DNA of 32,971 nucleotides from an uncultured Clostridia bacterium. GTDB taxonomy: Bacteria > Bacillota > Clostridia > Oscillospirales > Acutalibacteraceae. Positions 1 to 9,200 of the stretch are shown one piece after another; the stretch's first letter is position 1, and each line of letters opens with the position of its first letter. Below the pieces are notes generated by a model. It made no database searches, was not told where the DNA came from, and was given only the letters and a program-made list of their open reading frames with translations. The position numbers and the translations under genes are program-made. The DNA is taken from assembly GCA_947593615.1 (NCBI GenBank), contig CANQDR010000026.1:1-32971 (forward strand), given 5' to 3'.

Positions 1-75
1 AGAAGTATTCGTTCTACGCAAAAAATGCCTGTTTTTCTTATATTCTTATATTTAAATATTTAATTGTTTTATAAC

Positions 76-106
76 AGCTGCCATATTTTTTGGCAGCTTC
101 TTTATT
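76..106 (+). terminator. Terminator-like hairpin of an upstream gene
   Basis: An 8-bp perfect stem (76-83 with 91-98, AGCTGCCA and its complement) with a 7-base loop is followed by a T-rich run. The T run lies on the + strand side, so it would end transcription of a gene left of the window. The T-tract is interrupted, so efficiency is uncertain. Confidence 0.55.
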
Positions 107-333
107 TGTACTGTCTTTTAATTAGATTTTTCAATTAGTTTTTTCATTATATATAGTATCTCTTTCTTCTTTTATGTATGAATTTATTTTAATATACTTA
201 TACTTATGCTTATTATTTCTCTTTTTTATTATTTTAGCGTAATAATTACTATTTTTATATCAAAAATTGTCGAGTGTGGTTATAAATTAAAATTTTTGCA
301 CATTTGAACAGGAAACATGCCGTTGCCGTTAGG

Positions 334-416
334 CTCAGTTAGGTCGAATTACTGTTTAAAGATATATGAAACTTAGTGCTCGGCAAGTGCTGCGCTAAGT
401 TTGACAAATCACTGAG
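334..416. other. Structured intergenic element, possible ncRNA or mobile-element relic
   Basis: An outer 6-bp pairing (CTCAGT at 334-339 with ACTGAG at 411-416) encloses a strong inner hairpin: an 11-bp stem with one G-T pair (369-379 with 392-402) and a 12-base loop. The segment is richer in GC than the surrounding spacer and has no open reading frame. It sits directly beyond the ppdK terminator. It could be a small RNA, the remains of an IS200/IS605-type right end with its guide RNA scaffold, or part of a 3' UTR. The strand is not determined. The pairing is seen; the identity is inference. Confidence 0.4.
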
Positions 417-418
417 GT

Positions 419-452
419 AAAAAAAGACCTTGCAGATTTTATCTGCAAGGTC
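419..452 (-). terminator. Rho-independent terminator of ppdK
   Basis: A 12-bp perfect stem (426-437 with 441-452) with a 3-base loop is followed, on the minus strand, by seven T residues (A run at 419-425 on the plus strand). It lies about 60 bases beyond the ppdK stop codon. Confidence 0.9.
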
Positions 453-509
453 TGATTTGATATATATTTTTGCCTTTTGGTTGCTAAATGAGTTTATCCA
501 TTAACAAAA

Positions 510-3158
510 TTAGAGATTACCCATTTTTTCTTTAACTGCAGCCTGTGCAGCAGCAAGACGAGCGATCGGCACACGGAATGGTGAGCACGATACGTAGTTA
601 AGACCTACCTTGTGGCAGAACTCAACTGTCGGCGGGTTGCCGCCGTGTTCGCCGCAGATTCCGAGCTTGATGTCAGGACGTGTAGCACGGCCGAGCTCAG
701 AAGCCATCTTAACAAGTTTGCCAACGCCAACCTGGTCGAGCTTAGCAAATGGGTCTGACTCGTAAATCTTATTCTCATAGTATGATGAGAGGAACTTACC
801 GGCGTCATCACGGCTGAAGCCGAATGTCATCTGTGTAAGGTCGTTTGTACCAAAGCTGAAGAATTCAGCTTCCTTAGCAATTTCATCTGCTGTGAGAGCA
901 GCACGGGGAATCTCAATCATTGTACCGATGTGATATTCCATTTTAACGCCTGCGTCAGCAATAAGCTTGTCTGCTGTAGCAACAACAAAATCCTTAACGA
1001 ATTTAAGCTCTTTAACTTCGCCTACAAGAGGAATCATAATCTCGGGAACGATATTGTACTCGGGATGTTCCTTGTTTACTGCGATAGCAGCGCCGATAAC
1101 AGCCTTTGTCTGCATTTCTGCAATTTCAGGATATGTTACTGCAAGACGGCAGCCGCGGTGACCCATCATCGGGTTGAACTCGTGAAGTCCTTCGCAGATA
1201 GTCTTGAGCTCTTCAAAAGTAAGTCCCATATCGTCTGCAAGCTCTTTGATGTCTTCGTCCTTTGTAGGTACGAACTCGTGAAGCGGCGGGTCAAGGAAAC
1301 GAACTGTCATTGGTCTGCCTTCGAGAACTCTGTACATTTCCTCAAAGTCGCCCTGCTGATAAGGAAGAATCTTTGCAAGAGCTGCCTCTCTGCCTTCCTT
1401 AGTCTTGCTTACTATCATTTCACGGATAGCCTTGATTCTGTCGCCTTCAAAGAACATATGCTCTGTACGGCAAAGTCCGATACCCTCTGCGCCGAACTTA
1501 ACTGCCTGAGCAGTATCTCTCGGGTTATCTGCGTTTGTTCTTACAAGGAGCTTTCTCTCTTTGTCAGCCCAGCTCATGAATCTGTCAAAGTCACCTACGA
1601 TTGCAGCTTCTGTTGTAGCGATAGCCTCGCCGTAGATGTCGCCTGTTGAACCGTTAAGTGAAATATAGTCGCCCTCGTGAAGTGTAACGTCACCGATTGA
1701 GAAAGCCTTGTTAGCTTCGTCAAATACGATTTCGCCGCAGCCTGATACACAGCATGTACCCATACCGCGTGCAACAACGGCAGCGTGTGATGTCATACCG
1801 CCGCGAGCTGTGAGGATACCCTCGGCTGCAACCATACCTTCAATGTCTTCAGGAGATGTTTCAAGACGTACAAGAACAACCTTTTCGCCTCTTGCAGCCC
1901 ATTCCTTAGCGTCTTCTGCTGTGTAAACAACTTTACCGCAGGCAGCACCCGGAGAAGCAGCAAGTCCTTTTCCGATCGGTGTAGCAGCCTTTAATGCCTT
2001 AGCGTCAAACTGCGGATGGAGAAGAGCGTCAAGCTGATTTGGCTCAACACGAAGTACAGCTTCTTCTTCTGTGATCATACCCTCGTCAACAAGGTCAACG
2101 GCAATCTTAAGAGCAGCAGCGGCTGTTCTCTTACCGTTACGTGTCTGAAGCATATAGAGCTTGCCGTTTTCAATTGTAAACTCCATATCCTGCATATCTC
2201 TGTAGTGGTTTTCAAGGTTTGTTGAAATCTCAACGAACTGCTTGAATACGTCAGGCATTTCTTTCTCAAGCTGTGAAATGTGGCTTGGTGTACGAACGCC
2301 TGCAACAACGTCCTCACCCTGAGCATTGATAAGATACTCACCGAAAAGACCCTTTTCACCTGTAGCAGGGTCACGTGTAAATGCAACGCCTGTGCCTGAG
2401 TTTTCGTTTAAGTTACCGAATACCATCGGCTGAACGTTTACAGCAGTACCCCATGAATAAGGAATATCGTTCATCTGACGATATACGTTTGCACGGGGGT
2501 TGTCCCATGAACGGAATACAGCCTTAACAGCTTCCATCATTTGTTCCTTAGGATCTGTCGGGAAGTCTGTTCCCTTCTGCTCTTTATAATATTCTTTGAA
2601 GAGCTTAACGAGCTTCTTCATATCATCTGTATCAAGGTCAATATCGTTCTTAACGCCCTTTTCTGCCTTAACTTCGTCAATGATAACTTCAAATCTCTTC
2701 TTTGAAATTTCCATAACAACGTCAGAGAACATCTGAATGAAACGGCGGTATGAGTCATATACAAAACGCTCAAACTTAGGGTCAGGGTTGCCTGCAATCA
2801 TACCTGCAGCAACTTCGTCGTTAAGACCGAGGTTGAGAATTGTATCCATCATACCGGGCATTGATGCTCTTGCACCGGAACGTACCGATACGAGTAAAGG
2901 ATTTGTTGTGTCACCGAATTTCTTGCCGTTGATTTCCTCGATCTTTGCAAGGTTTTCGTAAATTTCTGCTTCGATTTCCGGAGCAATTTTTCTGCCGTCC
3001 TCATAATAGCGTGTGCAAGCCTCAGTTGAAATTGTGAAGCCCTGCGGAACCGGCATACCCAGATTTGTCATCTGAGCAAGGTTTGCACCTTTACCGCCGA
3101 GAAGCTCTCGCATATTTTCGTTGCCCTCAGAGAAAAGGTAAACATACTTGTGGCTCAT
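510..3158 (-). CDS. ppdK: Pyruvate, phosphate dikinase
   Basis: This cytosolic enzyme reversibly converts pyruvate, ATP and phosphate to PEP, AMP and pyrophosphate; in anaerobes it often works in PPi-linked glycolysis. The 882-residue length is normal for the family. The N-terminal ATP-grasp part begins near residue 4 (LLGGKGANLAQM). The swivelling phosphohistidine domain has the GGMTSHAAVVARGMG motif, with the catalytic His at residue 458. The C-terminal PEP/pyruvate barrel carries LGICGEHGG, with the catalytic Cys at 835. The start is supported by AGGAGG nine bases upstream. It is monocistronic, with its own terminator and a candidate extended -10 promoter. No key residue appears missing. 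Confidence 0.98.
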   Translation of the reverse strand: MSHKYVYLFSEGNENMRELLGGKGANLAQMTNLGMPVPQGFTISTEACTRYYEDGRKIAPEIEAEIYENLAKIEEINGKKFGDTTNPLLVSVRSGARASMPGMMDTILNLGLNDEVAAGMIAGNPDPKFERFVYDSYRRFIQMFSDVVMEISKKRFEVIIDEVKAEKGVKNDIDLDTDDMKKLVKLFKEYYKEQKGTDFPTDPKEQMMEAVKAVFRSWDNPRANVYRQMNDIPYSWGTAVNVQPMVFGNLNENSGTGVAFTRDPATGEKGLFGEYLINAQGEDVVAGVRTPSHISQLEKEMPDVFKQFVEISTNLENHYRDMQDMEFTIENGKLYMLQTRNGKRTAAAALKIAVDLVDEGMITEEEAVLRVEPNQLDALLHPQFDAKALKAATPIGKGLAASPGAACGKVVYTAEDAKEWAARGEKVVLVRLETSPEDIEGMVAAEGILTARGGMTSHAAVVARGMGTCCVSGCGEIVFDEANKAFSIGDVTLHEGDYISLNGSTGDIYGEAIATTEAAIVGDFDRFMSWADKERKLLVRTNADNPRDTAQAVKFGAEGIGLCRTEHMFFEGDRIKAIREMIVSKTKEGREAALAKILPYQQGDFEEMYRVLEGRPMTVRFLDPPLHEFVPTKDEDIKELADDMGLTFEELKTICEGLHEFNPMMGHRGCRLAVTYPEIAEMQTKAVIGAAIAVNKEHPEYNIVPEIMIPLVGEVKELKFVKDFVVATADKLIADAGVKMEYHIGTMIEIPRAALTADEIAKEAEFFSFGTNDLTQMTFGFSRDDAGKFLSSYYENKIYESDPFAKLDQVGVGKLVKMASELGRATRPDIKLGICGEHGGNPPTVEFCHKVGLNYVSCSPFRVPIARLAAAQAAVKEKMGNL

Positions 3159-3260
3159 TTTGGAATAACCTCCTGTAATATAAATATACGGCTGTGACAG
3201 AAACTCTATATAATAATCCTTATATCATAATTTCTGCCTGCTTGTATAAGCCTAAATGTT

Positions 3261-3269
3261 ATTATAACA
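3261..3269 (-). promoter_or_regulatory. Candidate extended -10 promoter of ppdK
   Basis: On the minus strand the sequence reads TGTTATAAT, a perfect -10 hexamer with an upstream TGn extension. No good -35 hexamer lies 16-18 bases further upstream, which is common for extended -10 promoters. It would give a leader of roughly 95 bases before the ppdK start. Confidence 0.5.
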
Positions 3270-3392
3270 AACATTAGCAAAAATAGCTATATTTTTTTGA
3301 AATTTTTTCTAATAAAAATCGAGTTTAAATTTTATTAATATTGTATAAATCGTTTAAAATGTGTTTGAATCTTTATTTTTTGTAAAATACAC

Positions 3393-3422
3393 TTGCAATT
3401 TGTATTATTTGTGAGATAATAT
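3393..3422 (+). promoter_or_regulatory. Candidate promoter of the glmU-prs operon
   Basis: TTGCAA (3393-3398) and TAATAT (3417-3422) are 18 bases apart, about 95 bases before the first gene. The -35 is a fair match and the -10 is weaker, so this is a tentative call. No better pair was found in the spacer. Confidence 0.4.
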
Positions 3423-3517
3423 TAATATCTGTTAGTGTGTGCGGTAATTAAATAAAATCGTCATATTTCCGACATGCTATACCTTATTAACATGTAATCG
3501 CGTAAAAGGGGTTTGAA

Positions 3518-4267
3518 ATGGGTAATTGTGCAATTATTCTTGCCGGAGGAGAGGGCAAGAGAATGAAATCCGACAAGCCGAAAACACTTTCACCGGTCCT
3601 TGGAAAGCCTATGCTTATGTGGGTTATTTCCGCTTTAAAAAATGCAGGAATTGACGATATCTGCGTTGTAAAGGGCTTTAAAAAAGAGTGTATTGAGGAG
3701 TTTTTAGATACCCTTGATTTCGGTGTCAAAAGCGTTTATCAGGCCGAACGTCTCGGAACAGGTCATGCTGTTATGATGGCTAAGAGCTTTCTTGAAAAAC
3801 ACAGCGGTAATGTCGTAATTTTAAACGGCGACGCTCCGTTTATGACAAGTGAAACAATCGGCAAATCGCTTGCTCAGCATATTGAAAGTGAATGTGCGGC
3901 TACAGTGATTTCCGCAAAGGTTGATGATCCCACGGGCTACGGCCGTATTGTGAGGGATACAAACGGAAATCTTAAAGCGATAGTAGAGCAAAAGGACGCT
4001 GACGAAGAAACTCTGAAAATCAACGAGGTAAATTCGGGCGGCTTCTGGTTTGACTGTCAGCTTTTGCTGTCGGTTCTCGGCAGAATAAAGTCTGACAACA
4101 AAGCTAAGGAATACTACCTGCCCGACGCATTAAAGCTGCTTTTATCCGACGGCAAAAAAGTAGGAGCTTTTACGGCTGAGTGCAGCGATACCGTACTCGG
4201 GGCAAATGACCCCAAGCAGCTTGAGGAACTCAATCGTATAGCAACAGAAAAGGGTTACACCTGTTAA
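3518..4267 (+). CDS. GlmU-like UDP-GlcNAc pyrophosphorylase, uridylyltransferase domain only
   Basis: A nucleotidyltransferase with the GlmU N-terminal fold, expected to make UDP-GlcNAc from UTP and GlcNAc-1-phosphate for wall synthesis. The nucleotide-binding loop LAGGEGKRM (8-16) with PK at 21-22, GTGHAV (80-85), the metal-site region LNGDAPF (Asp105) and GYGRIV are all present. At 249 residues it has only the transferase half: bifunctional GlmU is about 450 residues and ends in a left-handed beta-helix acetyltransferase. The stop is a clean TAA, and only 54 bases separate it from prs, so no broken C-terminal half lies downstream. The glmU-prs order matches Bacillus and supports the GlmU assignment. 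The start has AAGGGG upstream. Another NTP-transferase specificity remains possible. Confidence 0.85.
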   Translation: MGNCAIILAGGEGKRMKSDKPKTLSPVLGKPMLMWVISALKNAGIDDICVVKGFKKECIEEFLDTLDFGVKSVYQAERLGTGHAVMMAKSFLEKHSGNVVILNGDAPFMTSETIGKSLAQHIESECAATVISAKVDDPTGYGRIVRDTNGNLKAIVEQKDADEETLKINEVNSGGFWFDCQLLLSVLGRIKSDNKAKEYYLPDALKLLLSDGKKVGAFTAECSDTVLGANDPKQLEELNRIATEKGYTC

Positions 4268-4321
4268 TTAAGTAATTACAAATACATAAAAAGCAAATCA
4301 TATTCCAAAGGAGTTATTACA

Positions 4322-5281
4322 ATGAATTTTCACGGTAAGGACATCAAAATTTTCACCGGCAGTTCAAATGTTGACGTAGCTCAGGGTATTGCGGGCTGTC
4401 TTGGTCTGCCTCTCGGCAAAAGTGACTGCACACAGTTTTCAGACGGAGAAATCTCAGTTTCTCTGCATGAATCTGTTCGCGGAAGCGACTGCTTTATTGT
4501 TCAGTCAACTTGTACACCCGTAAATGACAATCTGATGGAAATGCTCATCATGATTGACGCAATGAAACGTGCGTCTGCTGCAAGAATTACGGCTGTTATG
4601 CCGTATTTCGGTTATGCAAGACAGGACAGAAAGGCTAAGGCAAGAGATCCGATTTCAGCAAAGCTTTGCGCTGATATTATAACAAGCGCAGGTGCTGACC
4701 GCGTGCTTACAATGGATCTTCACGCAAATCAAATTCAGGGCTTTTTCAATATTCCGGTTGACCATCTTCACGGCGCTGCTCTTCTTGCAAATCATATGAG
4801 AGAAAAAATCGGCGGAAACACCGACGACTTTATTGTTGTTTCTCCTGACTTGGGTTCTGTTACACGTTCAAGAAACTTTGCTTCAAAAATCGGAACAAGC
4901 CTTGCAATCATAGACAAGCGCAGACCAAAGGCAAATGTATGTGAGGTAATGAATATTATCGGCGATGCAAGAGGCAAAAAGGTAATTCTTGTTGATGATA
5001 TGATCGACACCGCAGGTACGCTTTGCAATGCCGCAAACGCAATAGTTGAAAAGGGCGGAGCAACGGAAGTTTATGCTTGCGCAACGCATGCAGTTCTTTC
5101 GGGACCGGCAATTGAGAGAATTAAGAACAGCGCAATAAAAGAGGTTGTTCTTCTTGATACGATTCCAGTTCCTGAGGAAAAGATGATTGACAAGTTTACA
5201 ATTCTTCCCGTAGCGCCTACATTTGCAGAGGCTATTGCAAGAATTTACAACGACAAGCCGTTTACATCTGCTTTCGGCTGA
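4322..5281 (+). CDS. prs: Ribose-phosphate pyrophosphokinase (PRPP synthetase)
   Basis: Makes PRPP from ribose-5-phosphate and ATP, the precursor for purines, pyrimidines, NAD, histidine and tryptophan. The 319-residue length is typical. The PRPP synthase signature (DLHANQIQGFFNIPVDHL) and the PRPP-binding loop VDDMIDTAGT (224-233) are intact. AAAGGAG stands nine bases before the ATG. It lies 54 bases after the GlmU-like gene in what looks like one transcript and is followed by a strong terminator. Confidence 0.98.
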   Translation: MNFHGKDIKIFTGSSNVDVAQGIAGCLGLPLGKSDCTQFSDGEISVSLHESVRGSDCFIVQSTCTPVNDNLMEMLIMIDAMKRASAARITAVMPYFGYARQDRKAKARDPISAKLCADIITSAGADRVLTMDLHANQIQGFFNIPVDHLHGAALLANHMREKIGGNTDDFIVVSPDLGSVTRSRNFASKIGTSLAIIDKRRPKANVCEVMNIIGDARGKKVILVDDMIDTAGTLCNAANAIVEKGGATEVYACATHAVLSGPAIERIKNSAIKEVVLLDTIPVPEEKMIDKFTILPVAPTFAEAIARIYNDKPFTSAFG

Positions 5282-5346
5282 TATTGATTTGCTTTACATA
5301 TTTTGATAAAATTTTTCATAATTGCGGAATAAAATAAAGATGAAAC

Positions 5347-5383
5347 AAGCGGGTTTTCAAAAACCCGCTTATTTTAGCTTTTT
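5347..5383 (+). terminator. Terminator after prs
   Basis: A 10-bp perfect stem (5347-5356 with 5361-5370), with a 4-base loop, is followed by an interrupted T-rich stretch ending in five T residues. It separates the glmU-prs unit from pth, so pth should have its own promoter or depend on read-through. Confidence 0.85.
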
Positions 5384-5476
5384 AGCTTTGGGAAGATAGG
5401 GTTATTATGTGATAAACATCGGTTGCCCAAGCATATCGTAAACCTAAGAAATCACAATGATTATTAGCTTTGGGCA
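5382..5476 (+). repeat. Repeated 11-mer and inverted repeat in the pth leader
   Basis: TTAGCTTTGGG occurs exactly at 5382-5392 and again at 5464-5474. The second copy can pair with 5424-5432: seven pairs (TGCCCAA with TTGGGCA), one bulged base, then two more. The result is a hairpin with a loop of about 34 bases. No T-tract follows, so it is not a terminator. A role is unknown. Confidence 0.45.
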
Positions 5477-5535
5477 GACAAATTTATATTTAACTAAAAA
5501 ATAATATAAATATATAAAATATAAGGAAATTAAAA

Positions 5536-6129
5536 ATGTTTGGTAAAAAGAAATTTTCAAGTTCGGTTGAATACCTGATTGTAGGACTTGGCAATCCCGA
5601 CAAAAAATATGAGAACACTCGGCACAATACAGGCTGGCTTGCACTTGACCGCATTGCGGAAAAATACAATTGCAAGGTCAATAAAATCAAATTCAAAAGC
5701 TTTGTAGGAGAATGTACCGTAGGCGGTGCAAAAGTTATGCTTATGAAGCCGACTACCTATATGAACAACAGCGGACAGGCGGTTGTTGAGGCGATGAATT
5801 TCTATAAAATTCCGCCTGAGAATGTAATTGTGATTTTTGACGACATATCTCTTGACGTGGGGAAAATGCGTATTCGTTCAAAGGGCAGCGACGGCGGTCA
5901 AAAGGGAATGAGAAGCATAATCTATCTGAGCGGAAGCGATAATTTTCCGAGGATCAAAATCGGAATAGGAGCAAAGCCCAATCCAAATTGGGACTTGGCA
6001 GACTGGGTGCTCTCAAAGTTTACGAATGATGAGTATAAACTTATGTCAGATATGTTTGACAATGCCGCAAAAGCCGTTGAACTGATTATTGACGGAAAAA
6101 CCGACCGTGCAATGAATATGTTTAATTAA
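5536..6129 (+). CDS. pth: Peptidyl-tRNA hydrolase
   Basis: Cleaves peptidyl-tRNA released from stalled ribosomes so that tRNA is recycled. The 197 residues start with a roughly 10-residue extension before the family core (VEYLIVGLGNP). GLGNP (17-21), the catalytic His30 in TRHN, the KPTTYMNNSG segment and FDD (101-103) are all conserved. The usual GGHNG loop is instead GGQKG (Gln122, Lys123), so two residues that match E. coli His113 and Asn114 are replaced. The gene sits between prs and mfd, as spoVC does in Bacillus. The ribosome binding site is modest (AAGGAA about seven bases upstream). Confidence 0.95.
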   Translation: MFGKKKFSSSVEYLIVGLGNPDKKYENTRHNTGWLALDRIAEKYNCKVNKIKFKSFVGECTVGGAKVMLMKPTTYMNNSGQAVVEAMNFYKIPPENVIVIFDDISLDVGKMRIRSKGSDGGQKGMRSIIYLSGSDNFPRIKIGIGAKPNPNWDLADWVLSKFTNDEYKLMSDMFDNAAKAVELIIDGKTDRAMNMFN

Positions 6130-6234
6130 AATTAAATATATTATACTGATACTGCATTTATAATATGCAGGTGAAATCTATCGTTCTATTTAAGAGAATT
6201 AATACGGAATTAATCAGAAAAAGGATATTGAATA

Positions 6235-9200
6235 ATGGCAGACAAAATGAATTTTCTGGTTGAAGTTCTGAAAAATAACAGCGCGTTTAAATCTCTGCTT
6301 AAAAATACAAAGCAGGGGAAATCGCTGTGTGTTTCGGGACTATCTGCAATAAACAAAGCAAATATAATTTACGCGCTGTGCCGCCTTAAAGGCAGCATGG
6401 CATTTTGCGTTGCCTCAAACGAAAAAGAAGCTCAGACCTTGTGTAACGACTTATGCAGTATGGGGCTCAGAGCATATGTCTATCCCGTGCGTGACCTCAA
6501 TTTTCTTGACTTTCAGAGCAAGTCTCATGATTATGAGCATGCAAGATTGAAAGTGCTTTTAAAATTAATTGACAATGAATGTGACGTTGTAATTTCATGT
6601 ATTGATGCGGCAAGTCAGCTTACAGTTCCAAGAAAGGTTCTTCAGGATTCCACTATTGTGCTTGAAGAGGGCAAAGAGCTTGAACTTGACAGAGCCGTGC
6701 GCGCGCTCACACTGCTTGGCTATGAGCGTTTTGACGCTGTTGACGGAAGCGGACAGTTTTCTCTTCGCGGCGGTATTCTCGACTTTTTTATGCCTGATTC
6801 CGATTATCCGATAAGAGCGGAATTCTGGGGTGATGAAATATCCGACCTCAGCTATTTCGATTTGGAAAGTCAGAGGCGTTTTAAGAAGGCCGATAAAATA
6901 AAGCTCACTCCGTCAACCGAGATTATAATGAATGACAAAAATGCTCTGGCGGACAAAATTGTTCATCAGGCTAATCTGCTGCGCTCAAAAAACAGCGCAA
7001 AGGCAAAAGAGAAACTTCTGTCTGAAGCAGAGATGATAAGAAATGGAGCTCTTATTGCTAATGCCGATAAATTTATAAATCAGGTTTACGACAAACCCGA
7101 GTCGCTGTTTGATTATTTCAGCAGAGATACCTTGTATTTTGCTTCGGAATTCAGCAATATACGCGACAGGGGAAAAGCGATGGATTTTCAAAGTTCCGAA
7201 ATGCTCAAACAGGGCTTTGAGGAAGGAACTCTTTGCAGAGGCTTTGACCGCTTTACGCTTACATTCAACGAATGTATAGATATTTTTAATGCTCACGGCA
7301 CAATTGTGCTTGAAAATTTTGTTCACGGGAGCACTCCGATTAATTTAAGCGAAATAATCAGCTTTTCTTCAAAACAGCTTACACAGTGGAACGGTTCTTA
7401 CAAACAGCTTACGGAAGATTTAAACGGACTTTTCACCCCGCAGAGCTGCGGCGTGATCCTTTCAGGCACGGATAAATCCGCGAAAAATCTTTGTGATACT
7501 CTGCAAAATGACGGTTATCCTGCTCAGTATGCAGAAAATCCCAGAGAAGTAAATAATGGCTCGTTATATGTTTTGCCCGGAGCACTGAGCGCGGGTTTTG
7601 AGTATCCGAGTGAGAAATTTTTTCTTATTACTTACGGACAGACTGCATACAGACCTGAAAGAAAGAAAAAGAAAAAACAGAAGAACGGACAGGAAATATA
7701 CAGCCTTGCAGAACTTTCACCAGGCGATTACGTAGTTCACAATGTGCACGGAATAGGTATTTTCAGCGGTATCCGCAAGATAGACACCCATGGAATTATC
7801 AAGGATTATATCAAAATAGATTACGCCAAAGGCGATGTTCTTTATGTGCCCGTAACCCAGCTCGATATGGTGGCTAAGTATATCGGCCCGCGTGAGAATT
7901 CAAATGTAAAACTCAGCAGACTTGGCTCGCAGGACTGGCAAAAAGCAAAGGCGAGAGTAAAGTCGTCTGTTAAGGATATTGCAAAAGAGCTTATTGCTTT
8001 ATATTCTGCCAGAATGAAGGCAAAGGGATACGCTTTTTCTCAGGATAATGAATGGCAGCGTGATTTTGAAGCAAGCTTTGAATATGAAGAAACTCCCGAC
8101 CAGCTTACCTGCTGTGCAGAAATAAAACACGATATGGAACGTACTGCTCCGATGGACAGACTTCTGTGCGGCGATGTCGGTTTCGGCAAAACGGAGGTTG
8201 CCTTGCGTGCGGCATTCAAGTGTGTTGCAGATTCAAAGCAATGCGCTTTGCTTTGCCCCACAACAATTCTTGCATGGCAGCATTACCAGACAGTTACGAA
8301 GCGTTTTGAGGGTTATCCGATAAGAGTTGAGTTGCTTTCGCGTTTCCGTACGGCAAAACAGCAAAAGGAAATTCTTCAAAGACTTAAACGCGGCGAAATA
8401 GATATGATTATCGGAACACACCGCCTTGTTCAGAAAGACGTCGAGTTCCGCGATTTGGGACTTGCAATAATCGACGAGGAACAGAGGTTTGGCGTTGCTC
8501 AGAAAGAGCGGTTCAAAGAGCTTTGCAAAAACGTTGATGTTCTCACTCTCTCGGCAACACCGATTCCGAGAACGCTCAATATGGCAATGAGCGGACTCAG
8601 AGATATGAGCGTAATTGAAGAAGCTCCGCAGAACAGACAGCCTGTACAGACATATGTGCTTGAACACGATAACGCGGTCATACACGAAGCAATACGCAGA
8701 GAGCTCAGACGGGGAGGACAGGTTTTTTATCTTCATAACAACGTCGAAACGATCGAGTCGACGGCAAACCGCATTTTAGAGGCTGTGCCTGAGGCGAAAA
8801 TTGCGATCGCACACGGCAAAATGAAAGAAAGTGAACTCAGTGAAGTGTGGCGCAGAATGATTGAACAGGAGGTTGACGTTCTTGTATGCACCACTATCAT
8901 TGAAACGGGAGTTGACCTGCCTAACGCAAACACTCTGATAATTGAAAATGCCGACTGTATGGGACTTTCCCAGCTTCATCAGCTTAGGGGAAGAGTAGGC
9001 AGAAGTGCTCGCAGAGCGTATGCATACTTTACTTTCAGGCGCAGCAAGGTGCTTACAGAGATTCAGCAAAAACGTCTTGCGGCAATCCGTGAATTTACCG
9101 AGTTCGGAAGCGGATTTAAGATTGCAATGCGTGACCTTGAGCTGAGAGGTGCAGGCAATATTATGGGAGCGCAGCAGCACGGACATATGGAATCGGTCGG

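Larger units (their letters stand above)
1..509. other. Intergenic region left of ppdK
   Basis: No convincing coding sequence is seen here. The stretch holds a terminator-like hairpin near base 76, a very AT-rich middle (about 100-300), a less AT-rich structured block (about 300-418) and the ppdK terminator (419-452). The block near 300-418 differs in composition from the AT-rich DNA around it and folds on paper, so it is listed separately. Confidence 0.7.
3159..3517. other. Divergent intergenic region between ppdK and the glmU-like gene
   Basis: A 359-base AT-rich spacer between two genes that read away from each other. It should hold both promoters: a candidate extended -10 for ppdK at 3261-3269 and a candidate -35/-10 pair for the rightward operon at 3393-3422. 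I see no riboswitch and no additional gene. Confidence 0.7.

Noticed and set aside
930..1649. 239-codon open frame on the plus strand within ppdK
   Set aside because: It is antisense to a fully conserved ppdK, has a Cys/Ser/Phe-rich composition typical of a shadow frame, and lacks a ribosome binding site.
8233..8736. 167-codon open frame antisense to mfd
   Set aside because: It overlaps the conserved helicase motifs of Mfd and shows no family features.
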